Both the position numbers and the translations under genes were made by a program. From Paraburkholderia lacunae (GTDB lineage Bacteria > Pseudomonadota > Gammaproteobacteria > Burkholderiales > Burkholderiaceae), in assembly GCF_003353175.1 (NCBI RefSeq), contig NZ_QHKS01000015.1:62385-126384 (forward strand): 64,000 nt of DNA. The letters run 5' to 3'. Shown one piece after another: positions 45,153-53,073 of the stretch (position 1 is the stretch's first letter; each line of letters begins with the position of its first letter). A model generated the notes under the pieces. It did not search any database and was not told the origin of the DNA. It worked only from the letters and a program-made list of their open reading frames with translations.

Positions 45153-47515
45153 CGTTGAACTCCCTTGCATAAGAACGTGCCCAGATCAGGCAGTGGATCG
45201 TCGCCAGGCGCAAAAGGCACGGTGATGTCGCAACTCCGCCCGAGCCATGTGGCGCGCAGTTTGTTACGTTCGGATAGACCTGTGAGATAGACGACACCAT
45301 CGTGCCCGACGGGAAACTCTTCAGTTTGCCCGGTGACGCTGACGAGCGCGCCAGCCGGCAGGTGAGCGCCGTCTTCCAGATCGATTGTCAACGTCGCACC
45401 GTGCGAGCGTGTCACGGGGAATTCGAGCAGTATGCCGCTGCGGTAATACGGCACCGCGTCCATTTTCAAGGTGCCGATCTTCGCGTCAAACGGCAGGTCC
45501 GCTTGCTCGATCGAAACCGGGTTCTTTTCGTAAGCACGCAATCTGGGCAGCAACGCCTCACCGTTGGCATCGGTATGTCCGACCAGTTGGTTATCGGCGT
45601 AGACGCCTACGTTGGCAAAGCCGGGCACCTTCACGATCGCGAAGCTGTCGGTTATCTCCCTGCTAAGATGCGCGCCGCCATCGAGCAACGCGATACCGCC
45701 GGATACATTTGCGCGCGCGCCGGTTTGCCCGTGATACGAAGCCGCTTCGAAGTTATACGTACCGACTTTGTTTTGCAGATCCAGTCTCGCATCTTGCGTT
45801 GCTGTGCCTGCCTGCAGCGAATAGCCGTATCCATCGCCCACCGGAAGTCCTCGTTGCAGTTGCGCGACAACTTCGTTTGCACCGGGCTGATGGGTCACCG
45901 CAACGGAAGCCGTCATGGTGTTGCCGAGCGGCAGCGTCCAGTTCACGCCCGCTATTGCGCCGGCGCTGCCCTTCAGGGGCTTGCTCACGCCGATATTGAG
46001 GAATCCAAGGCGTGGCAGCTGGACGCTATAGCTCAACGATACGATCTGAAGCTTGTTGTTGTCGCGGTTGTCGGCGAAAACGTGTGCGATACCGAAAGAT
46101 CCGTAGCGACCTGCAACCACGCCGGCGTTGAGACTCGTCAACAATCGAGGAGCGAGCATGCTCGGGTCAAGGCCCAGTTGGGCAAAATGCGGGCTCGCCC
46201 ATTGCACGTGCGCGCCGACGTTAAAGATGTTCGATTGGCTTTCCAGACCCAGGGTCGCGAGGTTGCCTGTACCGTTGTGGCTATGGCTTGCGGCCACGGA
46301 CACGTTGACGACGCCGAATGGCGGAGCGAGCAGGACGCCTCCAACGCCGATGTTTTGTTGCGTCGCTTGAACCTCGCTATGCACTTCGGCCGTGAACCAG
46401 TCGGTCAGCCCCTTGCGGTGGGTAACCCCGGCGAACCATTGCCCGTAGTCGTTGCTTGCCAGACCGAAATCGCGGCGGACTGTTCCAAGTTCGTACGAGA
46501 AATCCTGGAGCCCTTTGGCGAGCAAGTTGGAGCTCGCGTAGAAGGCCTGCGTAATGACCTGCTCGCGACCCATTACGTCGCGCACCACGACGCGCACATC
46601 GCCTTCTCCGGTGACGACCGGCACATTGTTGATCGAGAAGGGTCCAGGTGCCACGTCGCGCCTCGACGACAGGTTGTTGTTGACATACACGTCCACAGTC
46701 GACGGCAGCACAGCTTGACCGCTGACACCTTGCAGCGGCAGCGTGACGAGACCGGGCTGCGTGAGAAAGTTTGTCGAATATTGAATGCCCCCGAAACGCA
46801 CCGCGCGCCCCCACATGCCCGCTCGATTGATTCCGTCGCCAATCCGGATGCTCGTGAGCTTGTCCGGCTGATCGACGACCCATGCCGTGTCGAGCCGCGT
46901 GAACCGGCGTGTCGAACCCGAGTCATCCACCAGGAAGTTGCCTGTCCCCACACCGAAGCGATTGAAAAAACCAAGTTCGAACAAACCGGACGAGTGCATC
47001 TGACCCGATGCGCGCTCGGCGAACAAATCGTAGTTCAGGAAGCCTCCGATCCCAGGTCGTACCGCGACCGGTCTGTCTTTGTGCATCTCGTCAAACGAGG
47101 CGCCCATGAACGCTTGTGCGGGGACGGAGATCGCCAGCGTCAGGTTGCGCTCGTCGGCGGCATACGTGAGGCCCATGATCGACTTGAGCGGATAAAACGC
47201 TTCGTCTTTATGGCGCAGCGCAGCGACGTCGGGCGTTTTCAGGCGCCAACGCTTCAGATCTTCCCCGGCCGCATAGAGCCCGCCATCACCGGCTTTTAGC
47301 AGCAGTGCGGTTTCATCCAGGCCTTGCTGGTTGATATCGATCTGAAACAATAACTCCTCGACATCAACGCTTGCCGACTGGCGCGATGCCGGCGGGGCGA
47401 TGTGGTCGTCTGCGAGTGTCATACCGGAGTTGATTAAGCTCGAGATCAGCACGATGACAACACGTGTCGCATTACCGGTCGCCCGGCGCCACATTCGAAT
47501 CGATGTCGCCCGCAT
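45149..47515 (-). CDS. Outer-membrane usher of an archaic chaperone-usher pilus
   Basis: The 788-residue protein has an N-terminal export segment (V-V-I-V-L-I-S-S-L-I-N-S-G-M-T-L-A), an N-terminal binding domain and a long beta-barrel with a plug. It shows G-F-L-N-Y-D-L-F-A near 145, S-I-R-I-G-D-G-I near 205, and a C-terminal region with a late cysteine pair (R-S-C-D-I and T-F-L-C-K). This matches CsuD/sigma-fimbrial ushers, which take chaperone-bound pilins and export the fibre. The start overlaps the end of the chaperone gene by 44 bases. Confidence 0.9.
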   Translation of the reverse strand: MRATSIRMWRRATGNATRVVIVLISSLINSGMTLADDHIAPPASRQSASVDVEELLFQIDINQQGLDETALLLKAGDGGLYAAGEDLKRWRLKTPDVAALRHKDEAFYPLKSIMGLTYAADERNLTLAISVPAQAFMGASFDEMHKDRPVAVRPGIGGFLNYDLFAERASGQMHSSGLFELGFFNRFGVGTGNFLVDDSGSTRRFTRLDTAWVVDQPDKLTSIRIGDGINRAGMWGRAVRFGGIQYSTNFLTQPGLVTLPLQGVSGQAVLPSTVDVYVNNNLSSRRDVAPGPFSINNVPVVTGEGDVRVVVRDVMGREQVITQAFYASSNLLAKGLQDFSYELGTVRRDFGLASNDYGQWFAGVTHRKGLTDWFTAEVHSEVQATQQNIGVGGVLLAPPFGVVNVSVAASHSHNGTGNLATLGLESQSNIFNVGAHVQWASPHFAQLGLDPSMLAPRLLTSLNAGVVAGRYGSFGIAHVFADNRDNNKLQIVSLSYSVQLPRLGFLNIGVSKPLKGSAGAIAGVNWTLPLGNTMTASVAVTHQPGANEVVAQLQRGLPVGDGYGYSLQAGTATQDARLDLQNKVGTYNFEAASYHGQTGARANVSGGIALLDGGAHLSREITDSFAIVKVPGFANVGVYADNQLVGHTDANGEALLPRLRAYEKNPVSIEQADLPFDAKIGTLKMDAVPYYRSGILLEFPVTRSHGATLTIDLEDGAHLPAGALVSVTGQTEEFPVGHDGVVYLTGLSERNKLRATWLGRSCDITVPFAPGDDPLPDLGTFLCKGVQR

Positions 47516-48239
47516 CGGAATAACCCGTCAAATGCAACCCGGCCGCAACGGGCGGTGTCGAGCCCGAACTGGGTGTGAATGTCAGCTGGCGGGACTGTCC
47601 CGGCAGGATGTAGGCAAATTGACCGTGCGTAGCGACCGGGCGATCATTGCCAGCGGCAGATAACACAAGGTTCGCGACCTGGGCATGGGCGGTTCCGTCG
47701 TTCTTCACGATCAGCTTTAACGCTCCGTCGCTCCCCGGCTGTGAGGCGGCTTGCCAATGCAGTACCGGAGCGCTTGCGCTTTTTGGCTTGATGAATACGG
47801 GCAAGCTCATTTCCAGCGCAATCTGTACGCCCGCAAAACCTGGTTTGGGCGCGGGCGGAACTTCACGCAAAAAGAGGCGGTAGCTGATCTCCTGCTCGGC
47901 GGTTGGCGGGCGCCGCAGCCCGATACGTATCACCTGGGAAGCGCCTGCCGGGATCGTGAAGATCGGGGGCGCCGCAAGCAGGTCCGTCGTCTGAGCGTAG
48001 ATATCGTCGCCCGTGTCTTGTGACCAGGCCACGGTGCGCAGTTGCACGACCACGGGTTCGTCCGCCGACTCGTTCCGTACCGTAAGGGCAATACTCGGAT
48101 GCGCGGCCGAAAGCTCGACACGTACCGGAGACACTGTAAAGTTTGCGGCGTGGCTCGCCGCGCAGCCGGTGGCGAGGACAAATCCCGCAGTCCATCTAGC
48201 CGCTTTACGCAGGCTCTTTGTCATAGACAGGCTACACAT
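47472..48239 (-). CDS. Periplasmic pilus chaperone (CsuC-like)
   Basis: The 255-residue protein starts at ATG 48239 after GGAG. A signal peptide ends S-H-A-A near residue 32. The Ig-like domain 1 begins F-T-V-S-P-V-R-V-E-L and includes the edge-strand segment Y-R-L-F-L-R-E-V-P-P, the conserved chaperone motif. Domain 2 starts A-P-V-L-H-W-Q. Such chaperones complete the fold of pilin subunits by donor-strand complementation in the periplasm. It lies between the pilin and usher genes. Confidence 0.88.
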   Translation of the reverse strand: MCSLSMTKSLRKAARWTAGFVLATGCAASHAANFTVSPVRVELSAAHPSIALTVRNESADEPVVVQLRTVAWSQDTGDDIYAQTTDLLAAPPIFTIPAGASQVIRIGLRRPPTAEQEISYRLFLREVPPAPKPGFAGVQIALEMSLPVFIKPKSASAPVLHWQAASQPGSDGALKLIVKNDGTAHAQVANLVLSAAGNDRPVATHGQFAYILPGQSRQLTFTPSSGSTPPVAAGLHLTGYSDAGDIDSNVAPGDR

Positions 48240-48358
48240 AAGATCTCCAACACGGCTAAGGCCGCTAAGGCCAGACCAAGCAACTGCATCGGGTTGCCGC
48301 TTGCGATGTTCACGCACGGGGGGAGCAACCAGAGCGCCAATCGCGCCCCCCCGTCCGG

Positions 48359-48865
48359 TCAAAACGATACGGTGACCGTTACGGTGTCCGCGTACGCGCC
48401 TGGGACTGCGGTGGGCTGGTCCGGAATTTGGCCATAGACCGTTTCGGTGAGCGTGTTCGCGCTCGCCATGCCTGCGCCGGTGCCGGAGAGCGTGTCGGTG
48501 CCCACCGTATTGCCCCACACGTTCTGGTGGCCCGAGTCCCGGTACAACGAATAATTGAGCGTGTTCGAACCGTTCTTCATGACGCGATTGGCCACCGTTG
48601 CACCCGTGCCGCCGCCGGCATCGAGCCCGACATTGAAGGCAGTGTTGTTCGTGCAGCGGACTTTGATGGCCGACGTGGCAGCCTGGGCGCCGCTGCCCGG
48701 AATGAATGCCGAAAATGTCAGCGCATCGGCCGAGTCGATCACGCACGAGGCGCTGACTGTCGCCGAAACGCCAAACGTCGTGGTGGTGGAAGCGGCCGAT
48801 GCGCCGGCCGCACCCGATAACAGCGCCGCTGCAATCGCGGCATGCATCAGAGCAAGTTTTTTCAT
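48359..48865 (-). CDS. Major pilin, SCPU domain (CsuA/B-like)
   Basis: The 168-residue protein starts at ATG 48865 (AAGGGG seven bases before). It has a signal peptide cleaved after A-S-A (near 25) and a mature SCPU domain: S-A-S-C-V-I and V-R-C-T-N (disulfide pair), L-N-Y-S-L-Y-R, and the last strand A-D-T-V-T-V-T-V-S-F. As first gene of the cluster, 119 bp before the chaperone, it is the likely main shaft subunit, which would explain a separately placed strong ribosome-binding site. Confidence 0.87.
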   Translation of the reverse strand: MKKLALMHAAIAAALLSGAAGASAASTTTTFGVSATVSASCVIDSADALTFSAFIPGSGAQAATSAIKVRCTNNTAFNVGLDAGGGTGATVANRVMKNGSNTLNYSLYRDSGHQNVWGNTVGTDTLSGTGAGMASANTLTETVYGQIPDQPTAVPGAYADTVTVTVSF

Positions 48866-49725
48866 TGTCAAACCCCTTTAAGGAATTGAGATTCGTAACC
48901 CATCGAGACAACGCCTTCACTGATCTTGTGCAGTCCCGGCGGTCCCTTGCGGGCCACGATGATTAGGAACAACGTTGGAAAAGACGTCTTCTTCGCGGAT
49001 CACCCCCTTTCAAGTCCATGAAGTAGTTGCGAGCGCAGCCTGCAGGCGCGCGCGAGCCCCGATATGCAGAGCTATCAGAAAATTACGGGAGGGTTCCCGC
49101 TGCATGCATGCGTAAGGCGTGCATGTCGAAAGGCGGCCGTTGCATCGAAATGCAGGCGAACCGTCTATCTGTCAGGCAGGAGTGGCAGTCGCGGCGATCA
49201 TGATGGGTCCCCCGGATTAGAAGCCCTGGTCAAGAGCTCGTTGATTAATTGCTTTTTGCACTATTTGTGATTGCCCGACGTTTTGTCGTTTCGCTGACTC
49301 GTATCGACGTCGTGTGCAGTCAATGTGCTGCGACTTCATTTTCTAGTGGCGAACAATGCAATTGGTGTGCCACCCGATCTGCCGCGTGCACCGGCGGGGG
49401 CCGTCGTCATTGATTGCGCGTCGGGTGGAGTTGGAGGCCGCAAAAAACGTTTCAGTTACGAGACGCGCAGCGGCACTGTTAGCGCAGCTCCGGACATTCG
49501 ATTTGATCGCAATCGTCTGCTTCACTAGGCGAGTTTGCATCCGGAGGCTGAGAGCCGGATTGGTTCGACATGTCGCAAGCTTGAGACAAAGCGATAGGGC
49601 GGGCAGAGCAAATCACGCGGGTGTGCTCGCGTGCGGCAGGCTCGCCGTTAAGCTAGTGACCGCTCCAACGGCGGTGGTGGGGCCGACAAGCGCTATCCAG
49701 CGGCCTTCGCTTTGAGAAGCCGGCC
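48866..49725. other. Long non-coding leader region of the pilus cluster
   Basis: About 860 bp have no supportable gene on either strand. The middle (49230-49400) is the least GC-rich part of the window. The stretch must contain the pilus promoter. No regulator gene, phase-variation repeat or recognisable IS remnant was found. Short open frames here lack coding character. Confidence 0.5.
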
Positions 49726-50202
49726 TCAGGAAAGGATCTCTCGCCAGAGCGACAGTTTTTGATCGAACGAAAGCGTCGCATTGGCTGGACTCGAAGAAGG
49801 CAATACGAGCGTTTCGTAACCCGCCGCGCCGATCACGTCGGCAAACCGTCCCGCCGTCTTGCCGTTGAAGCAGACCCGCTTTAACTGCGGCGCATGCTCG
49901 CGCAACGAATGGAAATCGTTCGGCCTGGCGTTCCGAATCGCCGAATCGAGACTCCCTTCGCGATGGCACGCGGCGAGCACGTCCCAGAGTCCGATCCCGT
50001 ATTTCAACACACGTTCGAGCCGCACGTCGTAATCGAGATCATGCAACTGCCGCTCATCAAGAACCGCACCCAAAAGCTTCCAGAACTGGTTGCGCGGATG
50101 CGCGTAATACTGCGTCGCGGCGAGCGACGCTTCGCCGGGAAAGCTGCCTAGAATCAGCGTATGCGTACCGGCGGCGACGACGGGTGGAAAGCCGCGCAGC
50201 AT
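49726..50202 (-). CDS. DNA-deoxyinosine glycosylase (uracil-DNA glycosylase superfamily)
   Basis: The 158-residue protein starts at ATG 50202 and reads LRGFPPVVAAGTHTLILGSF, then P-G-E-A-S-L-A-A-T-Q-Y-Y-A-H-P-R-N-Q-F-W and L-P-S-S-S-P-A-N-A near 135-143. These are the two motifs of the superfamily that excises deaminated bases such as hypoxanthine or uracil. The start overlaps the ubiC stop (TGATG), indicating translational coupling. A decayed second copy lies at 43792-44067, on the other side of the pilus genes. Confidence 0.87.
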   Translation of the reverse strand: MLRGFPPVVAAGTHTLILGSFPGEASLAATQYYAHPRNQFWKLLGAVLDERQLHDLDYDVRLERVLKYGIGLWDVLAACHREGSLDSAIRNARPNDFHSLREHAPQLKRVCFNGKTAGRFADVIGAAGYETLVLPSSSPANATLSFDQKLSLWREILS

Positions 50203-50897
50203 CAGCGGCTCGCCTCGTCTCGCGCACGAACCGCGGGATGCGTGGGATGCGCTCGCGATGCGGTGTGCTCGAGCGGGCGCCCATGTTCGCGCGAGCGCGG
50301 ATGTGTCGCATGCGGTGCAGGCGCGGACGAGTCGCACGCCGCCGAACCCAGCTGCGCCCACAGCGCGGGCAACATGCATTCGGTCACCATCAGCGGCGCA
50401 CCGTGGCGCTCGAACACCGAGCGACGCGCGACCAGCGCATGCGGCGGCGCGCCGCCTATCTCATACGCAGCCAGCCGGTACAGAGGATGACGCGCCGTCA
50501 GCCTGCGGCTCACCAGCGACGAACGCGCGACGCTGCTATCGCTGTACAGCAACTCGGCGAGCGGACGGGTGCGCAGTCGCCGCGTCGCCTGCCATACGCC
50601 GACGCTCGCCGCGAGAGGCGCCACGCTATGCGCGGCGACGAACGGCACGCCGTCGACCGACAACACCACCTCCCGAACCCATGCGGGTGCGCGCGGCGCG
50701 AGGCCGAGCGCGGCGTACTCGTCGGCCCACGGCAGCGCAACGGCTTCGCGCGTGACGCGCACCGCGACCGCGCCAAGCGTGCGCAGATGCGCAGTCAGCG
50801 AACCACCGCGGGTCAGCCAGTCTTTCTGGGCAGCGCTAAAGCCGGGTAAGGGAGCGACGCGCCAGTGGGCGTCGGCGGCATCGAAACGGATAGACAT
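50202..50897 (-). CDS. ubiC: Chorismate lyase
   Basis: The 231-residue protein begins SIRFDAADAHWRVAPLPGF and has the UbiC core: W-L-T-R-G-G-S-L-T near 27, W-V-R-E-V-V-L near 72 and L-P-A-L-W near 178. UbiC converts chorismate to 4-hydroxybenzoate, the first committed step of ubiquinone synthesis. The last 45 or so residues form a His/Arg-rich tail not needed by the fold, making it longer than typical (about 165-190). The stop overlaps the glycosylase start. htpG is upstream, separated by a terminator. Confidence 0.87.
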   Translation of the reverse strand: MSIRFDAADAHWRVAPLPGFSAAQKDWLTRGGSLTAHLRTLGAVAVRVTREAVALPWADEYAALGLAPRAPAWVREVVLSVDGVPFVAAHSVAPLAASVGVWQATRRLRTRPLAELLYSDSSVARSSLVSRRLTARHPLYRLAAYEIGGAPPHALVARRSVFERHGAPLMVTECMLPALWAQLGSAACDSSAPAPHATHPRSREHGRPLEHTASRAHPTHPAVRARDEASR

Positions 50898-50989
50898 GGT
50901 GTCGGATTATAACGGCGACGCCGTCAGACGATCGCCAGACCTGCCCCTCCTCCCGCCAGGACGAACCGGCGCGAAACCGCCCGCGGAAA

Positions 50990-51019
50990 AAAAATGCGCT
51001 GCCGAAGCAGCGCATTTTT
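50990..51019 (-). terminator. Intrinsic terminator after htpG
   Basis: Reading leftward, a perfect 13-bp stem (AAAAATGCGCTGC and its complement) with a TTCG loop is followed by an eight-base T-run. It lies 35 bp after the htpG stop and separates it from ubiC. Confidence 0.9.
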
Positions 51020-51053
51020 CAACCATGAGCGTCAGCGCGAAGCTGAGTCGAAC

Positions 51054-52952
51054 TCATCCCGCACGCGCGAGCAACAACGCGTTCGTCCGCTTCACGAAGC
51101 TCGCCGGATCTTCCAGCGCGCCGCCTTCGGCGAGCAGGGCCTGATCGAACAACAGATGGCACCAGTCGTCGAAGTTCGCGCTGTCCGCATGCAAGCCCTT
51201 CACCAGCGCGTGCTCCGGATTCACTTCGAGAATCGGATGGAACGACGGCGCCTGCTGACCCGCGGCCTTCAGCATGCGTTGCAGATAACCGCTCATTTCG
51301 CCGTCGTCGGCGACGAGGCAGGACGGCGAATCGGTCAGGCGGAACGTCAGACGCACGTCCTTCGCCTTGTCCTTCAGCGCTTCCTTCATCTTGTCGACCA
51401 GAGGCTTGAACTCTTCGCCGACCTTCTCTTGCGCCTCTTTTTCTTCGTCGTTCAGCGCGCCCAGATCGAGATCGCCGCGCGCGACGCTTTGCAGCGGCTT
51501 GCCGTCGAATTCGTTCAGGAACGACAGCATCCATTCATCGACGCGATCAGTCAGCAGCAGCACTTCCACGCCCTTCTTGCGGAACACTTCGAGATGCGGG
51601 CTGTGAGTCGCAGCCTGCCAGGTGTCCGCGGTCACGTAATAGATCTTGCTCTGCTCGTGCTTCATCCGCGCGACGTAATCGGCGAGCGAAACGGTTTGCT
51701 CCGGCGATTCCGTATGCGTCGACGCGAAGCGAACCAACCTGGCGATGCGTTCGCGATTGGCGAAATCCTCGCCGATGCCTTCCTTCAGCACCTGGCCGAA
51801 CTCCTTCCAGAAACCGGCGTACTTTTCCTTGTCGGCGTCATTCTCCGAGTTGGCCAGTTCTTCGAGCATCGACAGCGCGCGCTTGGTCACGCCTTCGCGG
51901 ATCGCCTTGACGTCGCGGCTTTCCTGCAGGATTTCACGCGACACGTTTAGCGGCAGATCGCTCGAATCGATCACGCCCTTCACGAAGCGCAGATACGAGG
52001 GCAGCAGTTGCTCGGCGTCGTCCATGATGAACACGCGCTTCACGTACAGCTTCAGCCCGGCGCGATGATCGCGGTTGAACAGGTCGAACGGCGCATGCGC
52101 GGGCACGTACAGCAGCTGGATGTATTCGCTGCGTCCTTCGACGCGGTTATGCGTCCACGTGAGCGGGTCCTGGTGATCGTGCGACAGATGCTGATAGAAC
52201 TGCCTGTACTGCTCTTCGGTGATGTCGCTCTTCGCGCGGGTCCACAGCGCGCTCGCCTGGTTGACGGTCTCGTCCTCGTCCTTCGTGACCATCGCGCTCT
52301 TTTCCGCGTCCCACTCTTCCTTCTTCATCAGGATCGGCAGCGCGACATGGTCCGAGTACCTCTGGATGATCGACTTCAGACGATGCGACGACAGCAGGTC
52401 GTCTTCATCGGCACGCAGATGCAGCGTAATGGTCGTGCCGCGCGCGGCGCGCTCGATCTGCTCGACCGCGAAATCGCCCTCGCCCGCGCTTTGCCAGCGC
52501 ACGCCCTCGGACGCCGGCAAGCCGGCGCGGCGCGTTTCGACCGTGATCCTGTCCGCGACGATGAAGCCCGAGTAGAAGCCCACGCCGAACTGGCCGATCA
52601 GCGCCGCATCTTTCTGCTGGTCGCCGGAGAGCTTGCCGAAGAATTCCTTCGTGCCCGAACGCGCGATCGTGCCGAGGTGGGCGATCGCTTCGTCGCGGCT
52701 CATGCCGATGCCGTTGTCGTCGATGGTGACGGTGCGCGCGGCCTTGTCGTACGACACGCGAATCCGCAGATTCGGATCGTTCTCGTACAACGCGCTGTTT
52801 TCGATCGCTTCGAAGCGCAGCTTGTCGGCCGCGTCGGATGCGTTCGAAATCAGCTCGCGCAGAAAGATTTCCTTGTTGCTGTACAGCGAATGGATCATCA
52901 GGTGCAGAAGTTGTTTCACTTCTGCCTGAAAGCTCATGGTTTCTTGTGCCAT
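51054..52952 (-). CDS. htpG: Molecular chaperone HtpG (Hsp90 family)
   Basis: The 632-residue protein has the GHKL ATPase domain: F-L-R-E-L-I-S-N-A-S-D-A-A-D-K-L near 30-45, I-D-D-N-G-I-G-M-S near 76-84 and G-Q-F-G-V-G-F-Y-S near 118-126. Middle and C-terminal domains match bacterial Hsp90 (R-G-V-I/V-D-S-S-D-L-P-L-N-V-S-R-E near 330). It refolds or stabilises proteins under heat stress. A sigma-32-type promoter is found upstream and a strong terminator downstream, so it is a single-gene heat-shock unit. Confidence 0.97.
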   Translation of the reverse strand: MAQETMSFQAEVKQLLHLMIHSLYSNKEIFLRELISNASDAADKLRFEAIENSALYENDPNLRIRVSYDKAARTVTIDDNGIGMSRDEAIAHLGTIARSGTKEFFGKLSGDQQKDAALIGQFGVGFYSGFIVADRITVETRRAGLPASEGVRWQSAGEGDFAVEQIERAARGTTITLHLRADEDDLLSSHRLKSIIQRYSDHVALPILMKKEEWDAEKSAMVTKDEDETVNQASALWTRAKSDITEEQYRQFYQHLSHDHQDPLTWTHNRVEGRSEYIQLLYVPAHAPFDLFNRDHRAGLKLYVKRVFIMDDAEQLLPSYLRFVKGVIDSSDLPLNVSREILQESRDVKAIREGVTKRALSMLEELANSENDADKEKYAGFWKEFGQVLKEGIGEDFANRERIARLVRFASTHTESPEQTVSLADYVARMKHEQSKIYYVTADTWQAATHSPHLEVFRKKGVEVLLLTDRVDEWMLSFLNEFDGKPLQSVARGDLDLGALNDEEKEAQEKVGEEFKPLVDKMKEALKDKAKDVRLTFRLTDSPSCLVADDGEMSGYLQRMLKAAGQQAPSFHPILEVNPEHALVKGLHADSANFDDWCHLLFDQALLAEGGALEDPASFVKRTNALLLARAG

Positions 52953-53044
52953 GGTCGGACTTCCTCTCTGTTGCGAATAGGGTTCAGCTCAGGCGCGACG
53001 CCGCGGCACGGCTCACGCTGCACGCTCGCCCGGAGCGTGCGCCT

Positions 53045-53073
53045 AGCTGGGGGCGATCCGGCGAGGTTTCAAG
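53045..53073 (-). promoter_or_regulatory. Sigma-32 heat-shock promoter for htpG
   Basis: The minus strand reads CTTGAAA (53073-53067), a 14-base spacer and CCCCAGCT (53052-53045). These match the sigma-32 -35 and -10 consensus (CTTGAAA and CCCCATnT) at all but one specified base. The start would lie near 53038, about 85 nt before the htpG ATG. The -35 overlaps the last codons of the MocR gene. Confidence 0.75.

Larger units (their letters stand above)
44068..49725 (-). other. Inserted archaic chaperone-usher pilus island
   Basis: The segment runs from the broken edge of the glycosylase fragment (44067) to the end of the intact glycosylase copy (49726). It holds five pilus genes on the minus strand and an 860-bp leader. 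Its base composition is visibly less GC-rich than the flanks, most of all in 49000-49500. No integrase, transposase or terminal repeat was seen; the duplicated glycosylase is the only boundary sign. Confidence 0.6.

Noticed and set aside
44068..49725. Transposon or prophage carrying the pilus genes
   Set aside because: No transposase, integrase, tRNA target or terminal inverted repeats could be seen at either edge.
49613..49969. 118-codon minus-strand frame over the glycosylase 3' end
   Set aside because: It overlaps the intact glycosylase in another frame and has no recognisable domain.
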